Assembly: GCF_003633615.1 (NCBI RefSeq)
Contig: NZ_RBKU01000001.1
Coordinates: forward strand, 2,790,001 to 2,854,000
From: Mucilaginibacter gracilis
GTDB lineage: Bacteria > Bacteroidota > Bacteroidia > Sphingobacteriales > Sphingobacteriaceae
Reading direction: 5' to 3'
Length of the DNA stretch: 64,000 nt
The position numbers and the translations under genes are program-made. The notes under the pieces are model-generated. The model was not told where the DNA came from, ran no database searches, and saw only the letters and a program-made list of their open reading frames with translations. Shown here one piece after another: positions 17,328 to 25,330 of this stretch (position 1 is its first letter; each line of letters opens with the position of its first letter).

Positions 17328-20300
17328 GAGTAACTGATAATAGTTTTCCATTTTCATACAGCATAGTTTTGATAAGCTTGCCGTTTTCGTTGTAATATTT
17401 ACTTGGCCCGTTATTATATCCGTTTACCACAGTAATTTCCTTTTTTAAAACACCGTTTTTATAGTACTCTTTACAAATACCGTTATAGTTATCGTTTAGA
17501 TACTGATACTCCGATTTTAATTTTCCGTCGGGATAGTATTCTCTATCCGGCCCTTCGGATATGCCATACACCGTTTCGTCGGTAGATCGCGGTTTGCCGT
17601 TGGTATAATAGATGGTCATTTTCCCGTTTTTTTCGCCATCGCTGTAAAAGCATTCTCTGGATACCTTGCCGTTAGCAAAGTACGATTTAAAAATGCCATT
17701 TGTACCTGCTACCGTGATAAACGGCAACAACTTACCATCGGCCCCCAAATAAGTGTACGATACTATTTTATCGTTTTGAAACAATGCCTGATAGGCCAGC
17801 GAGCCATCCTCATCATACTTTTGTGAAAGGCCGTCTAACAAATCATCTTTATACTCGGCAATAAAATCTTTGGTGCCATTAGGGTTATAATAAGTGCGGA
17901 TGCCATTTATCATATCGTTTGCATAGGTGGTTGTATGCGTTAACGTTCCGTCTTCGTCATAGCTTTTCCACAGGCCGCTTTTGTTACCGCGCAGGTAGAG
18001 GCCTTCCAGGCGCTTGGTTCCGCCAAAGTAATAGCTGGTATAGGTGCTGTCTAAAACTCCTTTTTTATAAAAAAAGATGCTCTCCAGGCTTCCGTCAAAA
18101 AAATAGTTTTTATAAGGGCCGTCAAAATCGCCGTTTAAATAGTTGCCTTGCGACATGATTTGGCCTTTAGGGTAAACCAGTGTATATTTTCCGGAAGCTT
18201 TGGGGAATTGAGCTGAGGATATGATTTTGCCATCGGTATCATACTGCGTCATTTCTTCAAGCCAGCCCTGGTAGTATTTTTGTTCTAATGTTTTATGACC
18301 GGCAGGGTCGTATTCTTCTTTATAGCCATTTAATTCGCTATCTAAAAAATACGATTTTGAACTTAAAACACCCTGCGAATTGTAATATAGCCATTCGCCC
18401 TGATAACTACCGTCTTGTATCCAGCCTTCCGATTCGGGTTTTCCGTTGGCGTTATAGCTTGTGTAATAGCCATCGTTTTTTCCGCCCGTCATGTTGATCT
18501 CCGATTTTTTGGTGCCGTTTACATAGTAAGAAACGGATAGGCCATTTAATTCCCCATTTTTGTACTGGTTAATTTGGTAGATTTTGCCCGATGGATAGAA
18601 AAGCGTATCTGGCCCATTAATGTCTCCCTTTTTATCATAAATAAAATGGGCCTTTTTATCGCCCAACGGCGTATAAGTAGTAATATCAATAAAATTATTT
18701 ACCATTACCGACGAACTGAGTTGTGTGCCCGCTTTGCTCAAATACCTGGCTGATTTTGGCATACCTGCCTCATAAACAAATTGACCGTAAACTTTACCGT
18801 CTCTATCGTAATACGCTACATCGCCATTCATTTTACCCTTTTTTGCGGTGAAAGAGTTACTCAACTGGCCGTTTTCGTAATATTCCTGGTGAAGCCCGTC
18901 TTCCTCGTTGTTAAGGTAATTGCGGGTTTCTTTTAATTTCCCGCTGTCGTAATAAGATTTCCATGTGCCGGTTACATTATCTTTACTAAAAGTCATTTCG
19001 GCAGATAAGGCGCCATTTTCGTAATATGATTTATAGGGGCCCTCAAGTTTATCGGCAGCATAAGTTCCCGATTCTTTAAGCGGGCCGCTTTTATAATATT
19101 CTTGATACGAGCCATTTGCCAGGCCGTTGCTGTAATTACAAATTACCTTTACGTTACCGTTGTTGTAAAAAGTTTTTACCTCTCCATCTTTTTTACCAAG
19201 CTTATAATAGGTAATCGATTTTTTTACACCATTGTAGTAATAGGTGGTAATTAAGCCTTCGGGTTTATCGGCGAGGTAAGATGACTGTGATGACAGATTA
19301 CCGTTTTCGTAATAATAAATTTGTTGGCCATCCGAATTGCCGTTTTTAAAGTGTTCAATGGCTTTCAATTTTCCTGAAAAGAAGTAATAGGTCCATTCCC
19401 CCTCGCGCTTGCCGGCCTCATTATAATAGCCCACGCTTTTAGGATTACCGGCAGAATAGCTGAAATTCCATTGGCCAACAAATGTTTTGCCGCTATTGGT
19501 TAGCTGCCCCTTGCCTTCCAACGCACCATCTTCGTATAAATATTTTTTGGTTACCGAGTCGCGCCGGGTGGCAAATAACTCTTTTGATGAGCGTATAAGG
19601 TTAAAGTAATTGCCGGCGATGGTTTTAAAGGTATCCATTGCCTTTTTATTCTTCTTGTTATAATCTTGTATCACGTCGATTTTAACGCTCGAGAATAGGT
19701 GGTTTATAAATAGTTCAAAATTGCCTTCGCTATAAACCTGTTTGTAGTAAGGCAAGTAATATTGTATCCAAAAATCTTTATCATCGGGGCTGTATTCTAA
19801 TTTTTCAAATACGACCTGTATTTGGCGGGAAATTGCATCGTCGAGCGCAATAATGGGTTTGTACTGTTTATCGAGTGCAATTTTAGACAGCAATATTTCT
19901 TCCGCCATTTGGTAATTGGCATCCAACGTTATTGTTCGGCCATTTTTATATTGCAGTATCTCGTCTGTGCTTTTAGAAATCTGGTTAAGCAAGGTGATTG
20001 ATTTTGAGGAGTACCTGCCCTGTGGGCTAACCAACAGGTAACCAACAGTGCTAAGGAACGACTGAATTATTTTGCCTTGTTTTAACGCCGCCAAAGCTAA
20101 CTGATAGTGGGCGCTGTACATATACGGATTAATAAAGAGCGTTTTTTGAAATAACTGCTCGGCCACGTCGTAATGTTTGAGCTGAAGCTCTATAATACCT
20201 TTATTAAAATACAGTAACGAATACATGGGGTATTTGGCAATGGCGCTATCAAAAACCTTGAGGGCTTCGTCATATTTAGCCACATCCATTAGCGAGTTAC

Positions 20301-20616
20301 CATAGGTGTTATACAAATCGGGCTCATACTCACGCTGCCCTTTAAGGGCAAGTGCTTCCTTGCAATATTCAATCGCTTTGTTAAACTGGCTATCGGCTTC
20401 GCACGTGATGGCCCTTTCGTATAACGACCACACATAATTGGTATCACTCCTGTTAATTTTATTTAACATCAGGAACGATTTTTTGTATTGGCTGGAATCA
20501 TAAAGAGCCGCCCCCGCTTTGATTACCTGCCCCGAGTTAATTAAGCCATCTTTTTGAGCTTTTGCAATTTGCGGTATGGCGATGAATAACAAAAAATAAA
20601 ATTTCAGGCATTTCAT
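17317..20616 (-). CDS. Exported TPR and MORN-repeat protein (YwqK-like repeats)
   Basis: 1099 residues. Signal peptide about 1-20 (IPQIAKAQ). Residues about 25-230 are TPR-like helices (IEYCKEALALKG, KYDEALKVFDSAIAKYP, HYDVAEQLFQKTLFINPYMY). From about 375 to the end there are roughly thirty 20-25-residue MORN-type units with a Y-Y-x-N-G-x-L-K/S core, as in YwqK family proteins. The TPR part and its 230-350 follow-on resemble the whole of the protein at 56769-57806. MORN repeats form extended beta-solenoid-like surfaces, so a binding or scaffold role in the periplasm or on the outer membrane is likely; no enzyme motif is visible. It is the first gene of the operon with the two DUF3857 proteins, overlapping the next by 11 bp. 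Confidence 0.85.
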   Translation of the reverse strand: MKCLKFYFLLFIAIPQIAKAQKDGLINSGQVIKAGAALYDSSQYKKSFLMLNKINRSDTNYVWSLYERAITCEADSQFNKAIEYCKEALALKGQREYEPDLYNTYGNSLMDVAKYDEALKVFDSAIAKYPMYSLLYFNKGIIELQLKHYDVAEQLFQKTLFINPYMYSAHYQLALAALKQGKIIQSFLSTVGYLLVSPQGRYSSKSITLLNQISKSTDEILQYKNGRTITLDANYQMAEEILLSKIALDKQYKPIIALDDAISRQIQVVFEKLEYSPDDKDFWIQYYLPYYKQVYSEGNFELFINHLFSSVKIDVIQDYNKKNKKAMDTFKTIAGNYFNLIRSSKELFATRRDSVTKKYLYEDGALEGKGQLTNSGKTFVGQWNFSYSAGNPKSVGYYNEAGKREGEWTYYFFSGKLKAIEHFKNGNSDGQQIYYYENGNLSSQSSYLADKPEGLITTYYYNGVKKSITYYKLGKKDGEVKTFYNNGNVKVICNYSNGLANGSYQEYYKSGPLKESGTYAADKLEGPYKSYYENGALSAEMTFSKDNVTGTWKSYYDSGKLKETRNYLNNEEDGLHQEYYENGQLSNSFTAKKGKMNGDVAYYDRDGKVYGQFVYEAGMPKSARYLSKAGTQLSSSVMVNNFIDITTYTPLGDKKAHFIYDKKGDINGPDTLFYPSGKIYQINQYKNGELNGLSVSYYVNGTKKSEINMTGGKNDGYYTSYNANGKPESEGWIQDGSYQGEWLYYNSQGVLSSKSYFLDSELNGYKEEYDPAGHKTLEQKYYQGWLEEMTQYDTDGKIISSAQFPKASGKYTLVYPKGQIMSQGNYLNGDFDGPYKNYFFDGSLESIFFYKKGVLDSTYTSYYFGGTKRLEGLYLRGNKSGLWKSYDEDGTLTHTTTYANDMINGIRTYYNPNGTKDFIAEYKDDLLDGLSQKYDEDGSLAYQALFQNDKIVSYTYLGADGKLLPFITVAGTNGIFKSYFANGKVSRECFYSDGEKNGKMTIYYTNGKPRSTDETVYGISEGPDREYYPDGKLKSEYQYLNDNYNGICKEYYKNGVLKKEITVVNGYNNGPSKYYNENGKLIKTMLYENGKLLSVTHEK

Positions 20617-20959
20617 ATGAAGGATAAGGCTTAGGTAAATGTTTTAAACTAATTATAGCTGATATTGCATATTTTTGATTGAAAAAGGCTAGTTTCTAAA
20701 TCATTGTAATATAATATCAGCTTTTAAAGATATAAATAGCTTTAAAAATAATAAAGGAAATAATTTAAATTAAAACAATATTTTGATGTTTCACATCAAA
20801 ATACACAGCGGTGAGAATGCTGAAAATAATTGCCATATAGCTCAACAGGCTTTGGCAGTAGGCAAAACAGAATTAAGTTGGCTAAGCGCGATAGGAAATA
20901 ACTTACCGTGTTTAGCCCAATAAAGCCAGAAATGTGTTAAAGGTTATAAATAATATAAC
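20617..20959. other. 343-bp intergenic region between the MORN operon and the barrel gene
   Basis: AT rich, with no coding frame that I can support. It contains one perfect 10-bp hairpin (20779-20788 with 20794-20803, 5-nt loop) without a T run, possibly a weak terminator for the minus-strand barrel gene. Promoter elements for the MORN operon must lie at its left end, but no exact TAnnTTTG is seen. Confidence 0.35.
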
Positions 20960-21712
20960 TTAAAACAGGCTCGGCTTAGGTTTTGGCCAAAATTTGAATT
21001 TAACTTTAAGCGAGATCATGCGGTATAAACTTAAGCTCGACTTTACGGTTTGGAAGCCATCAAGGTAAGTTGAATTAACATAGTTTACCTGGAAATTGGG
21101 GTTGAGCGATATTCTGTCCCGCCCAAATAAGCCGGGCAAATCAATTACAGTACCTAAATTAAACGGAATAACCATGTATGTACCGTTAGGAACAGCCGTG
21201 CCGAAGGCGGGTGTTTGTGGGTTTGTTGCTTTTTCAAGCGTGTTTTGAACATTTATTACGCCTATACCTACGCCAAGGTAAAGGCGGTAAAGGTATTCCT
21301 GAAAGTCGTGATGTGCCTTACCATCAGAAAAAAGTGCGCCGATAGGGGCCAGCCTGATATTGGCCGTGCTTGCAAAATATTGATCGGTGCTGCTTTGGTA
21401 ATACATATTGTGCGATTCGTCGCTACCCTGCAATGTGCCAAACTGGCCCTCAATGCCTACCGAGAAATAAGCACTAAAATCGTAATCGCCGCCAAAAAGG
21501 AATGCTTCATTAAGCGGCCTATTGGCAAAGTGCGTTACTAAAGTGGTAAAACCAATACCTGCGTTTACCCTTATTCCTGTATTATTACGCTGATAATAAT
21601 AATCGGCCTGCTGTGCGTAACCGCTTTGCAGGTTGAATAAAGTAACCGCAAAAAAAACAAATACAATTAAGTAATATGTTTTTTTATGAATTAATATAGG
21701 GGGTTGTTTCAT
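20960..21712 (-). CDS. Outer-membrane beta-barrel protein, function unknown
   Basis: 250 residues. A long signal peptide (about 1-34, ending SGYAQ) is followed by Tyr/Gln-rich residues and alternating strands with glycine and aromatic residues (GIRVNAGIGFTTLV, YFSVGIEGQFG, YLYRLYLGVGIGVINV, RMISLKVKFKFWP), the pattern of a small outer-membrane barrel of the OMP_b-brl/porin type. No specific family is recognised. It stands alone on the minus strand with 345-bp gaps on either side, diverging from the PadR operon. A receptor, porin or structural role cannot be told from sequence. Confidence 0.7.
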   Translation of the reverse strand: MKQPPILIHKKTYYLIVFVFFAVTLFNLQSGYAQQADYYYQRNNTGIRVNAGIGFTTLVTHFANRPLNEAFLFGGDYDFSAYFSVGIEGQFGTLQGSDESHNMYYQSSTDQYFASTANIRLAPIGALFSDGKAHHDFQEYLYRLYLGVGIGVINVQNTLEKATNPQTPAFGTAVPNGTYMVIPFNLGTVIDLPGLFGRDRISLNPNFQVNYVNSTYLDGFQTVKSSLSLYRMISLKVKFKFWPKPKPSLF

Positions 21713-22034
21713 AAAAAATTAATGAGCACTAATAAAAGCACTCCAATAAAAATGTGTTCATATTATTGATTACACCTAACTTAAAACAGTGGGGTAAAAA
21801 AGCATAACTAACATTTAATCACGATGTAATCATGCCAATAATACAACACCCTAAATATATAAAAAATGTTACAATAAGCTTGCAGATTGTTTAAAATGGG
21901 CAAAATAGGATATGTGCGGTAACCTGAGTGTGTAATATTAACTAATAGTTATTATTGTACGCTTAACAATGGTTAATTATGCTTTATAAACTAAAACAGA
22001 TTAAACTATACGCGGTATGTAAACTGGCTCTTTT

Positions 22035-22073
22035 TAAATTTACATACATAATTTTCTTATGTATGTAAATTTA
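22035..22073. promoter_or_regulatory. Perfect palindrome, likely PadR operator
   Basis: Arms 22035-22050 (taaatttacatacata) and 22058-22073 are perfect reverse complements over 16 bp with a 7-nt spacer. The inner arms carry the ACAT/ATGT half-sites common to PadR operators. It ends 3 bases before the -7 element and 16 bases before the padR start, a typical position for autorepression. Confidence 0.8.
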
Positions 22074-22075
22074 TT

Positions 22076-22083
22076 TATGTTTG
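22076..22083 (+). promoter_or_regulatory. Bacteroidota -7 element of the PadR operon
   Basis: The string tatgtttg fits TAnnTTTG exactly. It overlaps the region next to the palindrome and sits only 5 bases before the ATG at 22089, so the message may be nearly leaderless. It also argues against the upstream start at 22059, which lies inside the palindrome. Confidence 0.5.
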
Positions 22084-22088
22084 TACCC

Positions 22089-22424
22089 ATGAGTACAAAC
22101 CCATTGTTAAAAGGTACGCTGCAAACTATTATTTTGAAACTGCTGGAAGATAACCGGCAAATGTATGGTTACGAAATAACACAAAAGGTGAAAGAAATTA
22201 CTGCCGGCGAGATTAAGCTAACCGAAGGTGCTTTATATCCGGCTCTGCACAAACTGGAGGCAGAAGGTATGCTGGAAACTACAACCGAAATTGTTGATAG
22301 CCGTGTGCGCAAATATTACAGGCTTACCGAGCAAGGGGGTAATCAGGTGGCAGGTAAGTTAAATGAAGCTCAGGCATTTATTGAGCAGCTACAGGCGTTA
22401 TTAAACCTTAAACCGGCACTATAA
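22089..22424 (+). CDS. PadR family transcriptional regulator
   Basis: 111 residues from ATG 22089 (MSTNPLLKGT). PadR winged-helix signature: LLKGTLQTIILKLLEDN, MYGYEITQKVKE, LTEGALYPALHKLEAEGMLETT, then RKYYRLTEQG and a short C-terminal dimerisation helix, as in the small PadR-s2 class. A longer frame from 22059 exists but starts inside the operator palindrome. The protein most likely represses its own operon through the 22035-22073 palindrome. The stop codon overlaps the ATG of the next membrane-protein gene by one base (taATGa), so the three genes 22089-23748 form a coupled operon; such PadR-membrane protein sets often respond to antibiotics or envelope stress (family knowledge, ligand unknown). 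Confidence 0.92.
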   Translation: MSTNPLLKGTLQTIILKLLEDNRQMYGYEITQKVKEITAGEIKLTEGALYPALHKLEAEGMLETTTEIVDSRVRKYYRLTEQGGNQVAGKLNEAQAFIEQLQALLNLKPAL

Positions 22425-23062
22425 TGATATTGACTGAAGAACAGGAGGCCTTGATTAAGGAAAAGCTGAACTATACGGTTAAGTTTAAAGAAACCTTTGA
22501 CGAGGTTTACGACCATGTGATATCAACGGCAGAGGCGGCTGACTACTATAACGGCCCCGACGAGATAATTGAACAGGAATTTGGTAGTTATGCCAATTTA
22601 AAGGCGATGGAAAAAGCCCGCGCTAAATTATTATTTAAAGTTATGCGTAAAAAGCATGGGCTAAATATGGCGTACTTTTTTAACTGGCCGGTTATTATTT
22701 TTACTTTAGCTATAACTATTGCCGGTTATTTTATTGCCGCTAATCCGGCGTATAGGAGGTATTTAAAACTGGTTACGGTTGCTTTGGCCCTGGCACCTAT
22801 TTTATTTGTTTTGTTTAAAAAACTGGAAAGCAAATACAAAGCGTGGCGGTACGATATTTACCAAAAGCAATCAATAAAGGATAATTACATTTTTATTGCG
22901 GCGGTGCTTTCTAACAGTTTATTAAATTTTGTAAATTTTTTAAATTCTAATTATGTGCTGTATGGGTCGGTGGTGCTGTTTATTTTTGTGTGCTATAGTG
23001 TTTATGTATTGGGCTTTTTTAGGCTTTACCGCGAAGAATACCATATCAATATAGCGCAATGA
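22424..23062 (+). CDS. PadR-operon membrane protein 1
   Basis: 212 residues. A charged helical N-terminal part (1-75; LTEEQEALIKEKLNYTVKF then FDEVYDHVIS and DEIIEQEFGSYANLKAM) resembles the HAAS-type cytoplasmic helical domain often linked to PadR. About four membrane segments follow (near 85-105, 115-130, 155-175, 178-198). It starts in the padR stop codon and overlaps the next gene by 4 bp (ATGA). The two membrane proteins share the same plan and a D-x-V-x-D-H-V motif, so they are probably paralogues that form one complex sensed by, or controlling, PadR. The function is unknown. Confidence 0.75.
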   Translation: MILTEEQEALIKEKLNYTVKFKETFDEVYDHVISTAEAADYYNGPDEIIEQEFGSYANLKAMEKARAKLLFKVMRKKHGLNMAYFFNWPVIIFTLAITIAGYFIAANPAYRRYLKLVTVALALAPILFVLFKKLESKYKAWRYDIYQKQSIKDNYIFIAAVLSNSLLNFVNFLNSNYVLYGSVVLFIFVCYSVYVLGFFRLYREEYHINIAQ

Positions 23063-23748
23063 AACTTACCGCCCAACAAATTAACCACATCAAGCTATTT
23101 ATAGCCAAACGCGGCTTTACTTATCCCGATGTTCAGCTTGAGATTATTGACCATGTGGCCAGCAGGGTGGAGGAATTAATGACCGAGAGCCCGGAGCTTA
23201 ATTTAGATGAAGCCATTGGCATAACCCACGCCGAGTTTGGTGTAATGGGTTTTAGCGTGTTTGAAGATGCCCTCATTAATTCGCTACAGCAAAAGTATTT
23301 CAAGCTTTTTAAAACTATCTTTTTATCGTACCTCAACTGGAAGTACCTGCCGGCTATGGCCGCTTTTATTTACTTATTTTACCGAACGTATGTTGCAATA
23401 AACAATCCGCAGGGCTTTGTTACTGCCGGCCTTATAGGGTTTTTTATTGCATTGGTAATAACCGGCACCCGGTATGAGTTAAAATATAAAAAGTATAGCA
23501 AGTTGCTTACCATGCGCATGGGTAATTTTTATCTGGTTATTTGTTGTGTGTTATTCAATTTGTGGAATGTGCTTGGTAATTCGTTTAAGCTTTACCGCTT
23601 GGTAAGTACAGGTCAATCCGGTATTATTTTCGGGGTGATGGTGGTTTTTGTAGTGCTGCTATTTATCACCGTTAATAAACTACGCAAAATTGCTATTAAA
23701 AATTGTAAGGAACTTGACGAAAAATACCATTTAATAAGCGGCCTATAG
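23059..23748 (+). CDS. PadR-operon membrane protein 2
   Basis: 229 residues. The N-terminal helical part (1-80) has LEIIDHVASRVEELM, equivalent to the FDEVYDHVIS region of the preceding protein, and an AEFGVMGFSVFEDAL segment; it is the HAAS-like half. Then come about four membrane segments (near 98-115, 120-140, 155-180, 190-210) and a basic C-terminal tail. The start overlaps the previous gene by 4 bp. The 3' end overlaps the converging retropepsin-like gene by 6 bp. No enzymatic motif is seen; the role is inferred only from the operon. Confidence 0.75.
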   Translation: MKLTAQQINHIKLFIAKRGFTYPDVQLEIIDHVASRVEELMTESPELNLDEAIGITHAEFGVMGFSVFEDALINSLQQKYFKLFKTIFLSYLNWKYLPAMAAFIYLFYRTYVAINNPQGFVTAGLIGFFIALVITGTRYELKYKKYSKLLTMRMGNFYLVICCVLFNLWNVLGNSFKLYRLVSTGQSGIIFGVMVVFVVLLFITVNKLRKIAIKNCKELDEKYHLISGL

Positions 23749-24171
23749 TTTTTTAAGTTTCAGCACGCTTTTACTATAGTCTATAAGGGCTTCGTATTTC
23801 ATCAAAATATCTCCACCCAAAACGCCCAATACCTGTGGTTTATTGAGTTGGCTATAAGCGATGTTAATGGCCGATAAATCAAGCACGGCAACTTCAAATG
23901 CGGCAATACTAAGTTTGCCGATGCGCATATCCCGAATAGTAGTGGTAAAGGAAGCCATCGTATTAGTGCCCAGGCCGGTTGAAAGCCTATCCGAATTTGA
24001 AAAGATAGTTTCCTCGTTGGCTTGCTGTAAGAGGTTTGTATCAAATGCTGTTTTTGATGCGCCTGTATCCAGCACCAAAATAAAAGGTTTGCCAAAAACA
24101 ACAACTTCCACCAGTGGGTGGAAGCCGTCGTCTTGCAGTTCAATAATTTGTAACGGGATGGTAATTCTCAT
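23743..24171 (-). CDS. Retropepsin-like aspartic protease family protein
   Basis: 142 residues, single domain. LVLDTGASKTAFD at about 33-45 is the clan AA active-site motif with D35, and a C-terminal VLGGDILMKYEALIDY is the second conserved block of dimeric retropepsin-like enzymes. No signal peptide or membrane segment is visible, so it would act in the cytoplasm. An active enzyme would be a homodimer with one Asp from each chain; the substrate is unknown. It lies 52 bp downstream of mdh on the same strand with no terminator seen between, so it may be read with mdh. Its end overlaps the convergent membrane-protein gene by 6 bp, which leaves no room for a terminator on either side. Confidence 0.78.
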   Translation of the reverse strand: MRITIPLQIIELQDDGFHPLVEVVVFGKPFILVLDTGASKTAFDTNLLQQANEETIFSNSDRLSTGLGTNTMASFTTTIRDMRIGKLSIAAFEVAVLDLSAINIAYSQLNKPQVLGVLGGDILMKYEALIDYSKSVLKLKKL

Positions 24172-24223
24172 TAAAAAACAAAAAATAACATTTAGCCGGG
24201 GTGGCGAAATGTCATGCTGAAAA

Positions 24224-25162
24224 TTATATAAAGTTACTATCCTTCAAAACCTGGTTCATATTTCGTACCGCATCGGCACTTTTGTTAAATTCGGCTTGCT
24301 CGGTTTCGGTTAGTTTAAAATTAACAATTTTTTCCCAGCCGCTTTTGCCCAATACCACGGGTACTACCAGCGAAATATCTGTTTGGCCATATTCGCCATC
24401 TAAGGCTACTCCGCACGAAATCAGTTTCTTTTCGTCCCTAACAATGCTTTCAACCATAGCTGCGGTACCTGCACCAGGCGCATACCATGCCGATGTGCCT
24501 ATCAGTTTGGTTAGTGTTGCACCGCCAACCATGGTTGCGGCAACTATTTTATCCTGTTGTTCTTTACTTAGCAATTGCGTTACCGGGATGCTGTTCCAGG
24601 TGGCGTGCGCAATCAGCGGAATCATGGTGGTATCGCCGTGGCCGCCAATTACAACGGCGTTTAAATCGGCAGGTGAGCAGCCCAGTTCCTGGCTTAGGTA
24701 ATATTTAAAGCGTGCCGAATCTAAAGCACCGCCCATCCCTAAAATGCGGTTTTTAGGCAAGCCCGAAGTTTTAAGCGTTAAGTAATTCATGGTATCCATA
24801 GGGTTGGATACTACAATGATGATGGTGTTTGGCGAGTGTTTTAAAACGTTTTCGGTAACGCTTTTTACAATACCTGCATTGGTGCCAATCAGTTCTTCGC
24901 GGGTCATTCCCGGTTTACGGGGCAGGCCGGATGTGATGATAACCACTTCCGAATCGGCAGTGGCAGCATAATCATTGGTAACACCGGTTATCTTGGTATC
25001 AAAACCAAGGTAAGCAGCGGTTTGCATCATATCAATGGCCTTACCTTCGGCAAAACCCTCGCGGATGTCTAACAATATCAGTTCTTCGGCTAATTCACGG
25101 CGGGCAATATTATCGGCACAGGTAGCACCTACGGCGCCTGCTCCAATTACGGTTATCTTCAT
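24224..25162 (-). CDS. mdh: Malate dehydrogenase
   Basis: 312 residues, LDH-like NAD-dependent malate dehydrogenase of the TCA cycle (malate to oxaloacetate). Seen: Rossmann GAGAVG at 7-12, NAD ribose-binding D32 (LLDIREG), substrate loop PRKPGMTR with R82 and R88, N120 (VVSNPMD), D148/R151 (ALDSARF), and catalytic H175 (GGHGDTTMIP). Arginine at the substrate-specificity position 82, where lactate dehydrogenases carry glutamine, supports malate. The protein is cytoplasmic and typically tetrameric in this class. Start at 25162. It is followed by the retropepsin-like gene 52 bp away and preceded by tamA with a 168-bp gap. Confidence 0.95.
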   Translation of the reverse strand: MKITVIGAGAVGATCADNIARRELAEELILLDIREGFAEGKAIDMMQTAAYLGFDTKITGVTNDYAATADSEVVIITSGLPRKPGMTREELIGTNAGIVKSVTENVLKHSPNTIIIVVSNPMDTMNYLTLKTSGLPKNRILGMGGALDSARFKYYLSQELGCSPADLNAVVIGGHGDTTMIPLIAHATWNSIPVTQLLSKEQQDKIVAATMVGGATLTKLIGTSAWYAPGAGTAAMVESIVRDEKKLISCGVALDGEYGQTDISLVVPVVLGKSGWEKIVNFKLTETEQAEFNKSADAVRNMNQVLKDSNFI

Positions 25163-25330
25163 GTTTGGTTATAATTTATTGGTTGATATTTACTGTTCCG
25201 AAGATAATAATTTAGTTATTCAGTTAGTAAGTTATTGTGTTAATAGTTAGTACTAAAAAATTGCAAACGTAGCCTTAATATTAACGCCCTCTTCCGGTAA
25301 TCTGTTAACTCCATCAACCCATAACTAAGC

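Larger units (their letters stand above)
21713..22088. other. 376-bp divergent intergenic region between barrel gene and PadR operon
   Basis: AT rich; no gene seen. The right end carries the PadR-proximal palindrome and a TAnnTTTG element (separate entries). A looser pair, tgattaca near 21768 and tgtaatca near 21825, is about 50 bp apart and is not strong. Confidence 0.4.

Noticed and set aside
22059..22088. Upstream ATG for padR at 22059
   Set aside because: It lies within the palindrome; PadR homology begins at the ATG at 22089.
24201..24701. Plus-strand open frame opposite mdh
   Set aside because: It is antisense to a conserved gene with no homology or ribosome signal.
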